A program made the position numbers and the translations under genes. From contig JAHCJY010000003.1 in assembly GCA_026126065.1 (NCBI GenBank), positions 1-64,000 of the forward strand: DNA of 64,000 bases, read 5' to 3'. Position 1 is the first letter of the stretch. Each line of letters starts with the position of its first letter. Shown here one piece after another: positions 16,657 to 25,322 of this stretch. The notes under the pieces were generated by a model, which was given only the letters and a program-made list of their open reading frames with translations, did no database searches and was not told the origin of the DNA. Source of the DNA: Bauldia sp. (GTDB lineage: Bacteria > Pseudomonadota > Alphaproteobacteria > Rhizobiales > Kaistiaceae).

Positions 16657-17810
16657 GGATCCTCCACACCGCCGACTGGCACGTCGGCAAGACCATCGCG
16701 CGCCAATCCAGGATCGACGAGAGCCGCAAGGCGCTTGCCGAAGTCGTGGCCATCGCGAAGGACGAGAAGGTCGACGTGGTCCTCGTCTGCGGTGACGTCT
16801 TCGAGCATCTCGCGCCATCGCCCGAGGCCGAGGAGGTGGTCTACGAGGCGCTGCTCCGCTTCGAGGAGATCGGCGCGAAGGTGCTTGTGATCCCCGGCAA
16901 CCACGATGCGCCGCGGCGCTGGAAGGCGCTCATGCCTTTGCTCGCACGCTGCGCCGTGACGGTGGTGCCGGAAGTACGACGCCCGAAGGAAGGCGGCGTT
17001 GTCGAACTGTCGTCTCGAGACGGACAGGAGTTCGTGCAGATCGCCGCACTACCCTGGGTGACAGAACGGCGCATCGTCGAGGCGCGGCACCTGATGGATC
17101 TCGCCGAGGTGCCTAACCAGAAATACGCCGACGAGATGGGGCGGCTCATAGGAGCCATGTGCAAGCATCTCGATCCGAAGAAGTGCACTGTCTTCGCAGG
17201 GCATCTCTTTGTGGGGGGATCGGTGGTCAGCGAGAACGGAGGAGAGCGGTCGCTGACGGTCGGCCAGACCTTCGCCGTCACGCCCCAGGCGTTGCCGAAC
17301 GTCCAGTACGTTGCGCTCGGGCACGTCCACCGGCCGCAGCGAGTTCCCGGCGCTGCAGTGCCGGCCCGCTATTCGGGCTCACTCGTCCAGCTCGATTTTG
17401 GTGAGGCAGGCCAGAGTAAGAGCGTCGCTATCGTCGACCTGGCGCCCGGCCGCCCAGCGGAGGTGCGGGAGGTCCCCGTGCGGGCCGGACGCCTGCTGAT
17501 GGAGGTTGGCGGCACGCTCGCCGAGCTGGAAGAGAATGCCGACCGATGGGGTGATGCGTTCCTGAAGGTTACCGCCCACACCGATCAGCATGTCCCCGGA
17601 TTGTCGGACGACGTGCGCCGGCGTTTGCCGAACGCCGTGGACATCTATCTGGCATATCCAAAGCAGGGGGAGGCCTCGCCCGTCGCGACGCTGAGGGGGA
17701 TGGCGCCGCGGGATCAATTCGCCCGCTACTTCACCTACCGCGAGGGCACCCCCCCGGCACCCGAACTGCTCGACCTGTTCGACACCATCCTGGCGCAGGC
17801 CTCACCCTAA
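16653..17810 (+). CDS. sbcD: SbcD/Mre11-like DNA exonuclease subunit
   Basis: The 385-residue calcineurin-like phosphoesterase has all the metal-ligand motifs of Mre11/SbcD: HTADWHVGK (5-13), VCGDVFEH (~48), IPGNHDAP (~82), FAGHLFVGG and VALGHVHRPQ. The family has Mn2+-dependent 3'-5' exonuclease and endonuclease activity and works with SbcC/Rad50. The C-terminal capping region is shorter and more diverged than in E. coli SbcD. It overlaps herA (ATGA) and sbcC (TAATG), so it is a co-translated member of the resection set. It may duplicate a chromosomal sbcCD elsewhere. Confidence 0.9.
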   Translation: MRILHTADWHVGKTIARQSRIDESRKALAEVVAIAKDEKVDVVLVCGDVFEHLAPSPEAEEVVYEALLRFEEIGAKVLVIPGNHDAPRRWKALMPLLARCAVTVVPEVRRPKEGGVVELSSRDGQEFVQIAALPWVTERRIVEARHLMDLAEVPNQKYADEMGRLIGAMCKHLDPKKCTVFAGHLFVGGSVVSENGGERSLTVGQTFAVTPQALPNVQYVALGHVHRPQRVPGAAVPARYSGSLVQLDFGEAGQSKSVAIVDLAPGRPAEVREVPVRAGRLLMEVGGTLAELEENADRWGDAFLKVTAHTDQHVPGLSDDVRRRLPNAVDIYLAYPKQGEASPVATLRGMAPRDQFARYFTYREGTPPAPELLDLFDTILAQASP

Positions 17811-20710
17811 TGCGCCCGCTCCATCTCGAGGTTGTTGGACTGACCTCCCTTCGCGAGAGGCAGGTTATCGACTTCACCGATCTCGATCTATTCGTCATCA
17901 CAGGGCCGACCGGGTCCGGTAAGAGCAGCCTCCTCGATGCCATCTCGCTGGCGCTCTACGGGCGTGTGCCTCGCATGGGGGGCCAAGGGAACCGCGAACT
18001 GGTATCGCATGGGCTTGCTCAGGCCCAAGTGCTCTTCGGCTTCAGCGCCCAGGGGGTCACTTACCAGGTTGCCCGCACGCTTCCGCGCATTGGAGCGCAG
18101 TCCGCCGCATTGGAGCGGCTGGATGACAAAGGCGATTGGGTGCCAGACGTCGTGGCTGGCGGCGTGATTGCGGTGAACGAACGCTTGGTCCAGGTGCTGG
18201 GGCTCGACTTCGAGGCATTCAAGCGGACCGTGCTGCTTCCCCAAGGTGACTTCGCAGCTTTCCTGTCGGGCGATCCTCCAGAGCGTCGCCGGATCCTGAC
18301 ACGCCTCCTCGATCTCGGTCGCTTCCAAGTCGCGGCCCAGATCGCCGGAGCAGAAGCGACCCAGCTTCTCGCCGAAGCTCAGGCCGCCGAGCGGCAGATA
18401 GCGGCCCAGTACGATGGCGTTGACCAGGCTGCGCTCGATGGAGCCCACGCGGCGCGTGACGAAGCGGTGCTGGTTCACGCTGAGGCAGTTGAAGCGCAGC
18501 AGAGCCTGAGCGGGCTCGCTGGTGAACTGGCCGAGGCGGCGGGACGTGCCACGGGCGTGGTAGCCGTCGACCGGGAACTCGCCGCCGCGGAACGACGGAT
18601 AGCGGGACTGGCGGATGAGTTCGCTGCCATCGAGCCCGAGGAGACGGCCGCTTCCGCGGAGGCTGAGCGCGCGGCACTTGCCCTGTCAGAGGCGTTGCGT
18701 CACCGCGAAGAGGCCTTGTCGGCCCTTGCGGAAACGCTTCAGAGCACCGGTGATGACGCCGCGCTAGCCGATCTCGACTTGGCCCTTCAGACGTGCACCC
18801 AGGAGGACGCCCGCCTCCGGGCGATAGAGGATAGGCGCCGCAGCGGGGAAGCCGAACTTGCCCACGTGGCGGGTGCACTTGACCAGGCGAGCGCCGCCGC
18901 CAGGGAGGCAGAGCGGGTGGAGGCGGAGGCTGCGGACGCCGACTCTGCTGCACAGGAGCGACGCGAGGCGGCTCGATCAGAGCGCGCGGTGGCCCGGGAT
19001 CGGGATGCCGCCGAGCGGGAGGTGGCCGCCGCAGACGCTGATCTGGCGGCGAAGGCGGCGACACGGGCAGCGGCAGAACGGGAGCTTTCCGTCGCCGCGG
19101 AAGAGGCAGCGGCGGCACAGGCGCACCTCGATCACCTCAAAGGTGAGGACGAGGCAGCTTCGTTCCGCACCCGTCTGGCCCTCGGTGAGCCGTGTCCGGT
19201 CTGTCACCACGTAGTGGCGACCATTCCGACTGCAACCGCCTTGGACTATGGGGTAGCCGCGGCGCAGCGGGCGTCCCGGTCGGCAGCCGCCCGGCACCAG
19301 AAGGCCGTCGCGGAGGCTACCGCTGCCATCGCGGCACAGGATGCCGCGGTCGCACGACTCGCGGCCTCTCACGCCGGCCTGTCTTCGCTGCCTTCGGCGT
19401 CACCGCTGGCCGAGGCTGAGAGGGCGTGGCGGGCTGCCGAAGAGGCTGCGACAGCAACTTCGCTGAGGCGCAGTCAGGCGGCTGACGCCCGCCGTGAGGC
19501 TGGCCAAGCCCAGCTCGCAGCCCACGTCGCCCACGCCAAGGCAGCAGCCGCACGTGGCGCTCTGGCGGCCGAAGTGGCAGCCGCAGAGGGGCGGCGGGCG
19601 GCGGCCTCAGCCAGGATTGCGGCTAGCTTTCCCGAGACCGCTTTGGAGAAGGTTGCCGCACAGGTTCGAGCGTGGCGGCAGCAGCTGGGCGAAGCCCGAT
19701 CGGCTGCAGCAAAAGCGCGTACCGCGTGTGAGGGTGCTCAGGACGTTGTCAATCGGTCCGCGGCCGCCGTTGCGGCCGTTGCGCGCCGAGCCAGTTCGGT
19801 TGGCGATCGAGTAATGCATGAGCGGGGGAGCGTCGATCCGTTGCTCGTCCGCGGCGGCGAATTTGCTGCTCTGCCACCCATGCCCGACGCCAGCAGCGGC
19901 GTCGGGAGTGTCCTTCACCAGCTTCGCGGTGTGGTCTCCGACGCGCGCATCAGACTCACGGACGCCGCCGAGGGGCTGAAGGCAAGGAGAGACGCGGCTG
20001 AAGCCCGGCTTCGGGATGCGCTCGCCAAGTTCGGGATCCAACCCCGGACGCTGGTCGCAGCTGACGTCCAGGCCGCAGCAGCCCACTTCGTGACGGATGC
20101 CGCCCTTCGCCTGCAGGCGGCAGAGGCCACGGCAAGCCGTCTTTCCTCCGACCTAGCAATCAAGATCCGTCTCGAAACCGAGGCGTCGGAAAAGCGGCGC
20201 GCGGCCACGCTCCACCAAACCCTCGCAAACGCACTCCAGGCGAACAACTTCATCGACTTCATTTTGGCCGAAAGTGTCCAACGGCTTGCCGCGGTGGCGT
20301 CCACCGAGCTGAAGAGCATCTCTGGCGGGCGCTACAGTCTCAAGGCGCGCGACATCGGCTTCCTGGTGGTCGATCACGCTAACGCCGACGAGGAGCGGAG
20401 CGTCTCGACACTTTCCGGCGGCGAGACCTTCCTCGCTTCGCTCGCCCTCGCCACTGCGCTCGCCCAGAGCGTGACGGACATCGCCGGGGCGGCGATGGGG
20501 GGCAGGCTCGAGGCCATGTTCATCGACGAGGGGTTCGGCACGCTCGACCCCGAGGCTCTGGACATGGTCGTCGAGGCGCTCGAACGGCTGCGAGATACTG
20601 ACCGCTTGGTCGGCATCATCACCCACGTTGCTGCCCTTGCAGAACGCATTCCGGATGGGTTGGCCGTGGAGCGCACCGGAAACTCCAGCCGCGTGTTGGT
20701 GCGGGCATGA
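17810..20710 (+). CDS. sbcC: SbcC/Rad50-like SMC ATPase
   Basis: The 966-residue protein has an ABC-type head split by long Ala/Glu/Arg-rich coiled coils. Walker A is ITGPTGSGKSSLLDA (~26-40). The Q-loop region QGDFAAFLSG lies at ~145. The zinc-hook apex CPVC is at ~461-464, the ABC signature STLSGGETFLASLALA at ~865 and Walker B EAMFIDEGFGTLD at ~900. With SbcD it would form the Mre11-Rad50 complex that opens and trims DNA ends. It overlaps sbcD (TAATG). A 79-bp gap follows before zorA, with no terminator hairpin that I can see. Confidence 0.92.
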   Translation: MRPLHLEVVGLTSLRERQVIDFTDLDLFVITGPTGSGKSSLLDAISLALYGRVPRMGGQGNRELVSHGLAQAQVLFGFSAQGVTYQVARTLPRIGAQSAALERLDDKGDWVPDVVAGGVIAVNERLVQVLGLDFEAFKRTVLLPQGDFAAFLSGDPPERRRILTRLLDLGRFQVAAQIAGAEATQLLAEAQAAERQIAAQYDGVDQAALDGAHAARDEAVLVHAEAVEAQQSLSGLAGELAEAAGRATGVVAVDRELAAAERRIAGLADEFAAIEPEETAASAEAERAALALSEALRHREEALSALAETLQSTGDDAALADLDLALQTCTQEDARLRAIEDRRRSGEAELAHVAGALDQASAAAREAERVEAEAADADSAAQERREAARSERAVARDRDAAEREVAAADADLAAKAATRAAAERELSVAAEEAAAAQAHLDHLKGEDEAASFRTRLALGEPCPVCHHVVATIPTATALDYGVAAAQRASRSAAARHQKAVAEATAAIAAQDAAVARLAASHAGLSSLPSASPLAEAERAWRAAEEAATATSLRRSQAADARREAGQAQLAAHVAHAKAAAARGALAAEVAAAEGRRAAASARIAASFPETALEKVAAQVRAWRQQLGEARSAAAKARTACEGAQDVVNRSAAAVAAVARRASSVGDRVMHERGSVDPLLVRGGEFAALPPMPDASSGVGSVLHQLRGVVSDARIRLTDAAEGLKARRDAAEARLRDALAKFGIQPRTLVAADVQAAAAHFVTDAALRLQAAEATASRLSSDLAIKIRLETEASEKRRAATLHQTLANALQANNFIDFILAESVQRLAAVASTELKSISGGRYSLKARDIGFLVVDHANADEERSVSTLSGGETFLASLALATALAQSVTDIAGAAMGGRLEAMFIDEGFGTLDPEALDMVVEALERLRDTDRLVGIITHVAALAERIPDGLAVERTGNSSRVLVRA

Positions 20711-20789
20711 CGGGGACATCGAGGCCAAGACTCCGAAGCGCCACCATTGCGCGTGGACGTCAGACAAGAAGTCCGTCGGAGCAGCATCA

Positions 20790-22772
20790 GTGAACGTGAT
20801 CGAGTCTGTCGGTCAGTCGGTCGGAGCTTTCGTCCTCTGGCTCGCGGATTGGCTCCGAGCGGAATACACGCCGGGCCTCGTCAGTCTCCTGATCGTGCTG
20901 GCACTCGTCGTGGTCGCCGGCGTCTACCTCCGAGGCGTTCGCCAGCGCAGTTCAGCGATCCGCTGGCTTCAGCGCGCTGTGCTGAAGGCGGGGGAGGGAG
21001 CCGATTTCAGCCGCAACGTAGCCACTCTCGATGAGACGATAGGGAAGGCTAAGGGCAAGCTGCGGAAGCGGCTCAACGCGGCCTGGACCGAGTATCGCGA
21101 AACTCTTGTGCCGCACGAGGAGGACGGCCAGACCGTCTACCGCAACTCGGCCCGACCGGGTGTCTTCTTCAATCTAGAAGACCTCGGCTTCGGCCGCGGC
21201 GGCTGGCGCATCGCCTCCGGCCTGTTCGTCACCGTCGGGCTTGCTTTGACCTTCCTCGGTCTGATTGCCGCTTTGCATCAGACAGGCAACGCGCTGCAAC
21301 AGCCCGATGAGAACGGCGGTGTGGCGGCCAGCATGCAAACGCTTCTCAACGTAGCGTCGGCGAAGTTCATCATGTCGCTGACCGGGCTGGTGTGCTCGAT
21401 CATCTTCACTCTCGTCTATCGCATCGGCCAGCGGCGTCTCGACGAGGCCGTTCACGAACTCAGCGCCGACATCGAGAAGCGGCTGACCTTCATCAGCCTC
21501 GAGGCGCTCGCAACGGAACAGCTCGCGAGTACCCGGGAGCAGCGGGAACACTTCCGAAAGATCGGCATGGAGCTGGTGGCCGAACTCGGGCGACCGCTGC
21601 GAGAAGAACTTCCGGCTGCGATCTCCGCTTCGATCAACGCCGCGATGTCCCCGCTGTTCGACCAGGTTCGACGCCAGGGGACGGAAGGCGTCGGCACCAT
21701 GGTCCAGGATCTCTCCGCGCGGTTCAGCGAGGATGTCGGCCGCGCCCTCGCCGAAGCCAGCCGGCGGATCGCGGAGGCGGGTGAGCGGATCGGCCAGCTC
21801 TCCGACCGCATGGACCAAAGCTCCGGCCGCATCGGCACCGAGATGGAGACGGTCGTGGGCCGTGTCGCCAAAGCCGTCGACGATCTACGTGCGGCGATGG
21901 CCTCGACGACCGAGCAGGCGGGCGGCGTATTCAATCAGGGGGCGGAGAGGCTCCTGGCGGTGATGAACGAGACGCTCACCGGCATCCGCGACAACACCGG
22001 CGAAGGCGCGAGAGCAATCAGTGCCGCCGCGAAGGAGATGACTGCCGCCGCGACCATGTTCCGAACAGAGGTCGAGGGGGCGTCGAAGATCGGCGCCGAC
22101 AAGGCGCGGGCAGAGATCGAGCGCACAGGCGAGGCGCTGTCGCAGACAGCGCGGGACGTTTCGGCGAAGGCCGGGAAGGAAATCCTGGAGCCGATGGCGG
22201 CGATGGCCGACCGGCTCGGCGCCCTTGCGGCGAGCATCGACGATGGCAGCACTTCGATGCGACGGCTCGCCGAAGGCGTCCGAGCTGGTTCCGATGCCTC
22301 ACTTGAGGCAGCGGGCACTTTCCGCGGCGCCTCGCTCGAACTGGTCAACGCTACGCTGCCCATCAGGGCAACGGTGGAGCGGATCGAGGACGCGCTTCGC
22401 CGCACAGCGGACGTTACGGCAAACCTTGCCGGCACGGTTACGAGCTCGGCCGAGGCGACGGCCCGCTCCGCAGCCGATGCGATCGCCTCCGCTCGCGAAA
22501 TCCTTGGCCATGAAGCTAGGTCCATTGACGCCGCGTTGGGGGGGGTCACCGCGATGCTCGATCGGCTCGGCAAGCAGGGCGACCGCTTCGACGACATCGA
22601 TGAGAAGCTGGGTCGAGCATTCAAGCTCTATGCCGACGAGGTCACGAAGGCCGTGGAGGTCATGTTCACCCACGTCCGTGACCTCCAGGCGAAACTAACG
22701 CCCGCGCTCGACACGCTTCGCGAGGTCGTGGAGCAGGCAGAGCAGTTCATCCCTGAACAGGGTCGCCGCTGA
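20790..22772 (+). CDS. zorA: ZorA, MotA/ExbB-like proton-channel subunit of type I Zorya
   Basis: The 660-residue protein has hydrophobic segments at ~30-49, ~141-162 and ~192-214. The last two (FVTVGLALTFLGLIAAL; SAKFIMSLTGLVCSIIFTLV) follow the MotA/TolQ/ExbB channel pattern. About 445 residues of cytoplasmic helical tail follow, rich in Ala/Glu/Arg and resembling a methyl-accepting or intracellular coiled tail. ZorA pentamers with a ZorB dimer form a peptidoglycan-anchored rotary motor whose long tail passes the phage signal into the cell. The GTG at 20790 is chosen because GGAG lies 8 bases upstream and the protein then starts just before the first helix. Its stop overlaps zorB (TGATG). 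Confidence 0.88.
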   Translation: MNVIESVGQSVGAFVLWLADWLRAEYTPGLVSLLIVLALVVVAGVYLRGVRQRSSAIRWLQRAVLKAGEGADFSRNVATLDETIGKAKGKLRKRLNAAWTEYRETLVPHEEDGQTVYRNSARPGVFFNLEDLGFGRGGWRIASGLFVTVGLALTFLGLIAALHQTGNALQQPDENGGVAASMQTLLNVASAKFIMSLTGLVCSIIFTLVYRIGQRRLDEAVHELSADIEKRLTFISLEALATEQLASTREQREHFRKIGMELVAELGRPLREELPAAISASINAAMSPLFDQVRRQGTEGVGTMVQDLSARFSEDVGRALAEASRRIAEAGERIGQLSDRMDQSSGRIGTEMETVVGRVAKAVDDLRAAMASTTEQAGGVFNQGAERLLAVMNETLTGIRDNTGEGARAISAAAKEMTAAATMFRTEVEGASKIGADKARAEIERTGEALSQTARDVSAKAGKEILEPMAAMADRLGALAASIDDGSTSMRRLAEGVRAGSDASLEAAGTFRGASLELVNATLPIRATVERIEDALRRTADVTANLAGTVTSSAEATARSAADAIASAREILGHEARSIDAALGGVTAMLDRLGKQGDRFDDIDEKLGRAFKLYADEVTKAVEVMFTHVRDLQAKLTPALDTLREVVEQAEQFIPEQGRR

Positions 22773-23971
22773 TGCGGAACGTCGCCCGACGGCGGTCGCA
22801 CGAGGAGGAGGAAGAGTCAGTCTTCGTCTCGATGACCGACGTGACCGTAAGCTTCCTCTTCATCGTCATCCTCCTGCTTGCCTTCTTCGCCAGTCAGTAT
22901 CGGGAGGAGCAGGATGACGAGACGGTCCTAAAGACCACCTACGACGAAGTTGTGCAGCAGCGGGACGACCTGCAGGCAGAGCGCAGCATACTCGTTGCAG
23001 AACTAACGGAGACGACCGCGGAGCTTGCGACGGTCCGCACACGGTTGGAGGCAACCGAGGCTGACCTCTCCGCACGCACCATCGAGCTGAACGAACTGCG
23101 GCTACGTCTTGCAGAACTCGAAGCGGTGGTCGCTGCCCTTCGGCTCCAGCTCTCGGCGCGAGTTGTCGAGATCGCGACTCTGAGGAACCAGCTTTCGGAG
23201 CGGGACGCGGAGATCGTCCGGCTGCAGGCGCTGATCGCTGAGTTGGAGACCCTGGTCCAGACGCTTCAGGGCGAAGTGGGCACGCTACGAGAAGAGATCG
23301 TGACCCTCTCCGCGCGAGTGGCCGAACTCGAGGCGGCACTGGCGGCAGCGGTCGTGGATCCTCTCGAACGGTATCTGCAGCAAGCGGCTCAACGCCGTGA
23401 ACTCATATTGAGAGAGGTGGGCGCGCGGCTGATCGACCTTCAGATACTGGGCATTCAGATAACGGTCTCGTCGGACGCCTTGAGCATCTCCGGAGAGCGC
23501 GGCCTTTTCGATAGCGGGGTCTGGAGCATACGACCCGACGGGCAAGCGATCGTCGATACAATCGCGCGGGCGCTGGACGAGCTGCTGCCCTGCTTCTCGA
23601 TCGGAGAAGTCGCAGCCTGGAACCAGCAGTGCAACCCAAGCGCCGCAGTCGTCGACGCTGTCCAGATCGAGGGACACACCGATGCCGATGCCGATGCTGT
23701 CTACAACTTGGACCTGTCCACAGACCGAGCCAACGAGACCTTCAAGAGGATGATCGGCCAGGTGCCCGGCCTTCTGGGACATCTGAACCTCAACAACAGA
23801 CCCGTCCTGTCGGTCGCCGGCTACGGCGAATGGCGTCCCATAGCGACGAACGAGACCCTGGAGGGCAAGGCACGAAACCGCCGCATCGACCTTCGCATCA
23901 TCATGTACACGCCGAATGGCATCGAGGACGTCGAGCGTGTCGGGGAGCAGCTTCGCAATGCCGGCGGATGA
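22772..23971 (+). CDS. zorB: ZorB, MotB/OmpA-like peptidoglycan-anchor subunit of type I Zorya
   Basis: The 399-residue protein has an acidic cytoplasmic N-terminus (HEEEEES), then VSMTDVTVSFLFIVILLLAF with Asp23 at the position of the proton-binding Asp of MotB-type proteins. The C-terminal domain is OmpA-like (IEGHTDADAD at ~305, DLSTDRANETFKRM, GYGEWRPIA, NRRIDLRI) and should bind peptidoglycan. Between them residues ~50-195 form a nearly unbroken heptad coiled coil. This makes the protein clearly longer than the ZorB proteins I remember (about 250 residues). The start overlaps zorA, and the stop lies inside the start of zorC. Confidence 0.9.
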   Translation: MRNVARRRSHEEEEESVFVSMTDVTVSFLFIVILLLAFFASQYREEQDDETVLKTTYDEVVQQRDDLQAERSILVAELTETTAELATVRTRLEATEADLSARTIELNELRLRLAELEAVVAALRLQLSARVVEIATLRNQLSERDAEIVRLQALIAELETLVQTLQGEVGTLREEIVTLSARVAELEAALAAAVVDPLERYLQQAAQRRELILREVGARLIDLQILGIQITVSSDALSISGERGLFDSGVWSIRPDGQAIVDTIARALDELLPCFSIGEVAAWNQQCNPSAAVVDAVQIEGHTDADADAVYNLDLSTDRANETFKRMIGQVPGLLGHLNLNNRPVLSVAGYGEWRPIATNETLEGKARNRRIDLRIIMYTPNGIEDVERVGEQLRNAGG

Positions 23972-25319
23972 GAAAGGCGGACAGCCTGTCGATGTAAAGG
24001 TCATGCGACTGGCCAAGGCATTGAGGGTTCGCCGACACGACACTCTCCCCAGCCTACAATCGCTGGATACTTTGGAGCGGAAGTCCGCACAGATCCTCAA
24101 CCGGTGGCCGGACGTGACCACACAGCCACCTGTGGGTGACCGCGAGCGGCTTGTTCAAACCCTCGCGCAGAAGCTCAAAGCCGGCGACTGGTCCGACACC
24201 CCCATGTCGTTCATGATCAAGGCAGCATGGGCCCTCTTCGACACGGAGCGGCGCATTCGCAGCGACCTGAAGCACGTTCGGCAATTCTACTACGACGAGA
24301 TAAAGGCTACTACAAAGGGCTCCTTTCTAGCAGGATTGTTCAAGATCTACCTTGGCACCTATGAGCCCGGAGCGGGGCATACACTGGCTCTTTCCTACGG
24401 CCTTGCCGCACGTGCGGATCGCTTGGGCGGGCGCGCACTTAAGCTGATCGCGGGTATCCCCGAAGTATTGGACGGCGAGAACGCTGCCCTTCTTGTCGGC
24501 AAGCGGATGGCCGAGATGCCTGACCCCTGGACCGGCCTCAAGGCGGTCGGAATGGACGCGCCGCATGCACCTGGTCTCATGGATCATGCTCATCTCGCCT
24601 ATGTGCGGATCCTTGACGCGAGCGGGATCACCTCCAAACGTGATGCAGAAATGCTGATTGGCTGGCTGAAGCCTGAAGGCCGCGAGGCGCGGCAGGGCGG
24701 AGCCGCGGAGGCATTGTCAGCATTGATCCGACCGTGGCTCAGACGACAGCCGCCGGTGGAGCACCTCCGCTACCTGACCGATCGCCTCGTCGGCCTCTAT
24801 CGCGACCCACGGGTGGATCGCGGGGGCGCTTGGGCGGGTGTCGACCGGCCGACGATGGACACGTTCCTACGCTGGCTTACCGGCGAGAACATCCGCTTCT
24901 TCCTAGACGTGGTGTCGGAGGTCGAGGACAGCCACATGTGGGAGCCGCGCCGCAAGTTCTGGCTTGGCCTCCACGAGAGAGGGCGCGTTGATGCTGCATG
25001 GGTGGCCTTTGACCCCGCAGGGGCGAGGCTCGCGCACAAGCGCGGCACCGGTCGCTCGGGGGGTGCCACTCTCCGCTATGGTCGCCAGACGGCGGGCGGG
25101 TCTCGCTCGACTACCTCGCTGCTCATCCTCAAGAGCGGATCGAAGATCATCGTCGAGGGGTCGCACAGCTACAAAATACACATCTTCAACGAGGACGCTC
25201 GCGGCACTCCGAAGCTCTATCAACCTGACTATGATTGCGAGAGCATCCGCCTGATCCGAGGCGCCCAGTCACACGCACACCTGGGCCACTGGGAACGGTG
25301 GGTTCTGGAGAACATCTGA
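23958..25319 (+). CDS. zorC: ZorC, EH-signature protein of type I Zorya
   Basis: The 453-residue soluble protein lies between zorB and zorD, exactly where ZorC sits in type I Zorya. It matches the EH_Signature family in size and in its C-terminal core: NIRFFLDVVSEVEDSHMWEP, RRKFWLGLHERGRV and SLLILKSGSKIIVEGSHSYK. ZorC is a DNA-associated cytosolic component recruited on infection. The ATG at 23958 is chosen over an upstream in-frame ATG because GGGAG lies 9-10 bases before it; it overlaps zorB by 14 bp. zorD begins 3 bp after its stop. Confidence 0.85.
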   Translation: MPADEKGGQPVDVKVMRLAKALRVRRHDTLPSLQSLDTLERKSAQILNRWPDVTTQPPVGDRERLVQTLAQKLKAGDWSDTPMSFMIKAAWALFDTERRIRSDLKHVRQFYYDEIKATTKGSFLAGLFKIYLGTYEPGAGHTLALSYGLAARADRLGGRALKLIAGIPEVLDGENAALLVGKRMAEMPDPWTGLKAVGMDAPHAPGLMDHAHLAYVRILDASGITSKRDAEMLIGWLKPEGREARQGGAAEALSALIRPWLRRQPPVEHLRYLTDRLVGLYRDPRVDRGGAWAGVDRPTMDTFLRWLTGENIRFFLDVVSEVEDSHMWEPRRKFWLGLHERGRVDAAWVAFDPAGARLAHKRGTGRSGGATLRYGRQTAGGSRSTTSLLILKSGSKIIVEGSHSYKIHIFNEDARGTPKLYQPDYDCESIRLIRGAQSHAHLGHWERWVLENI

Positions 25320-25322
25320 CCA

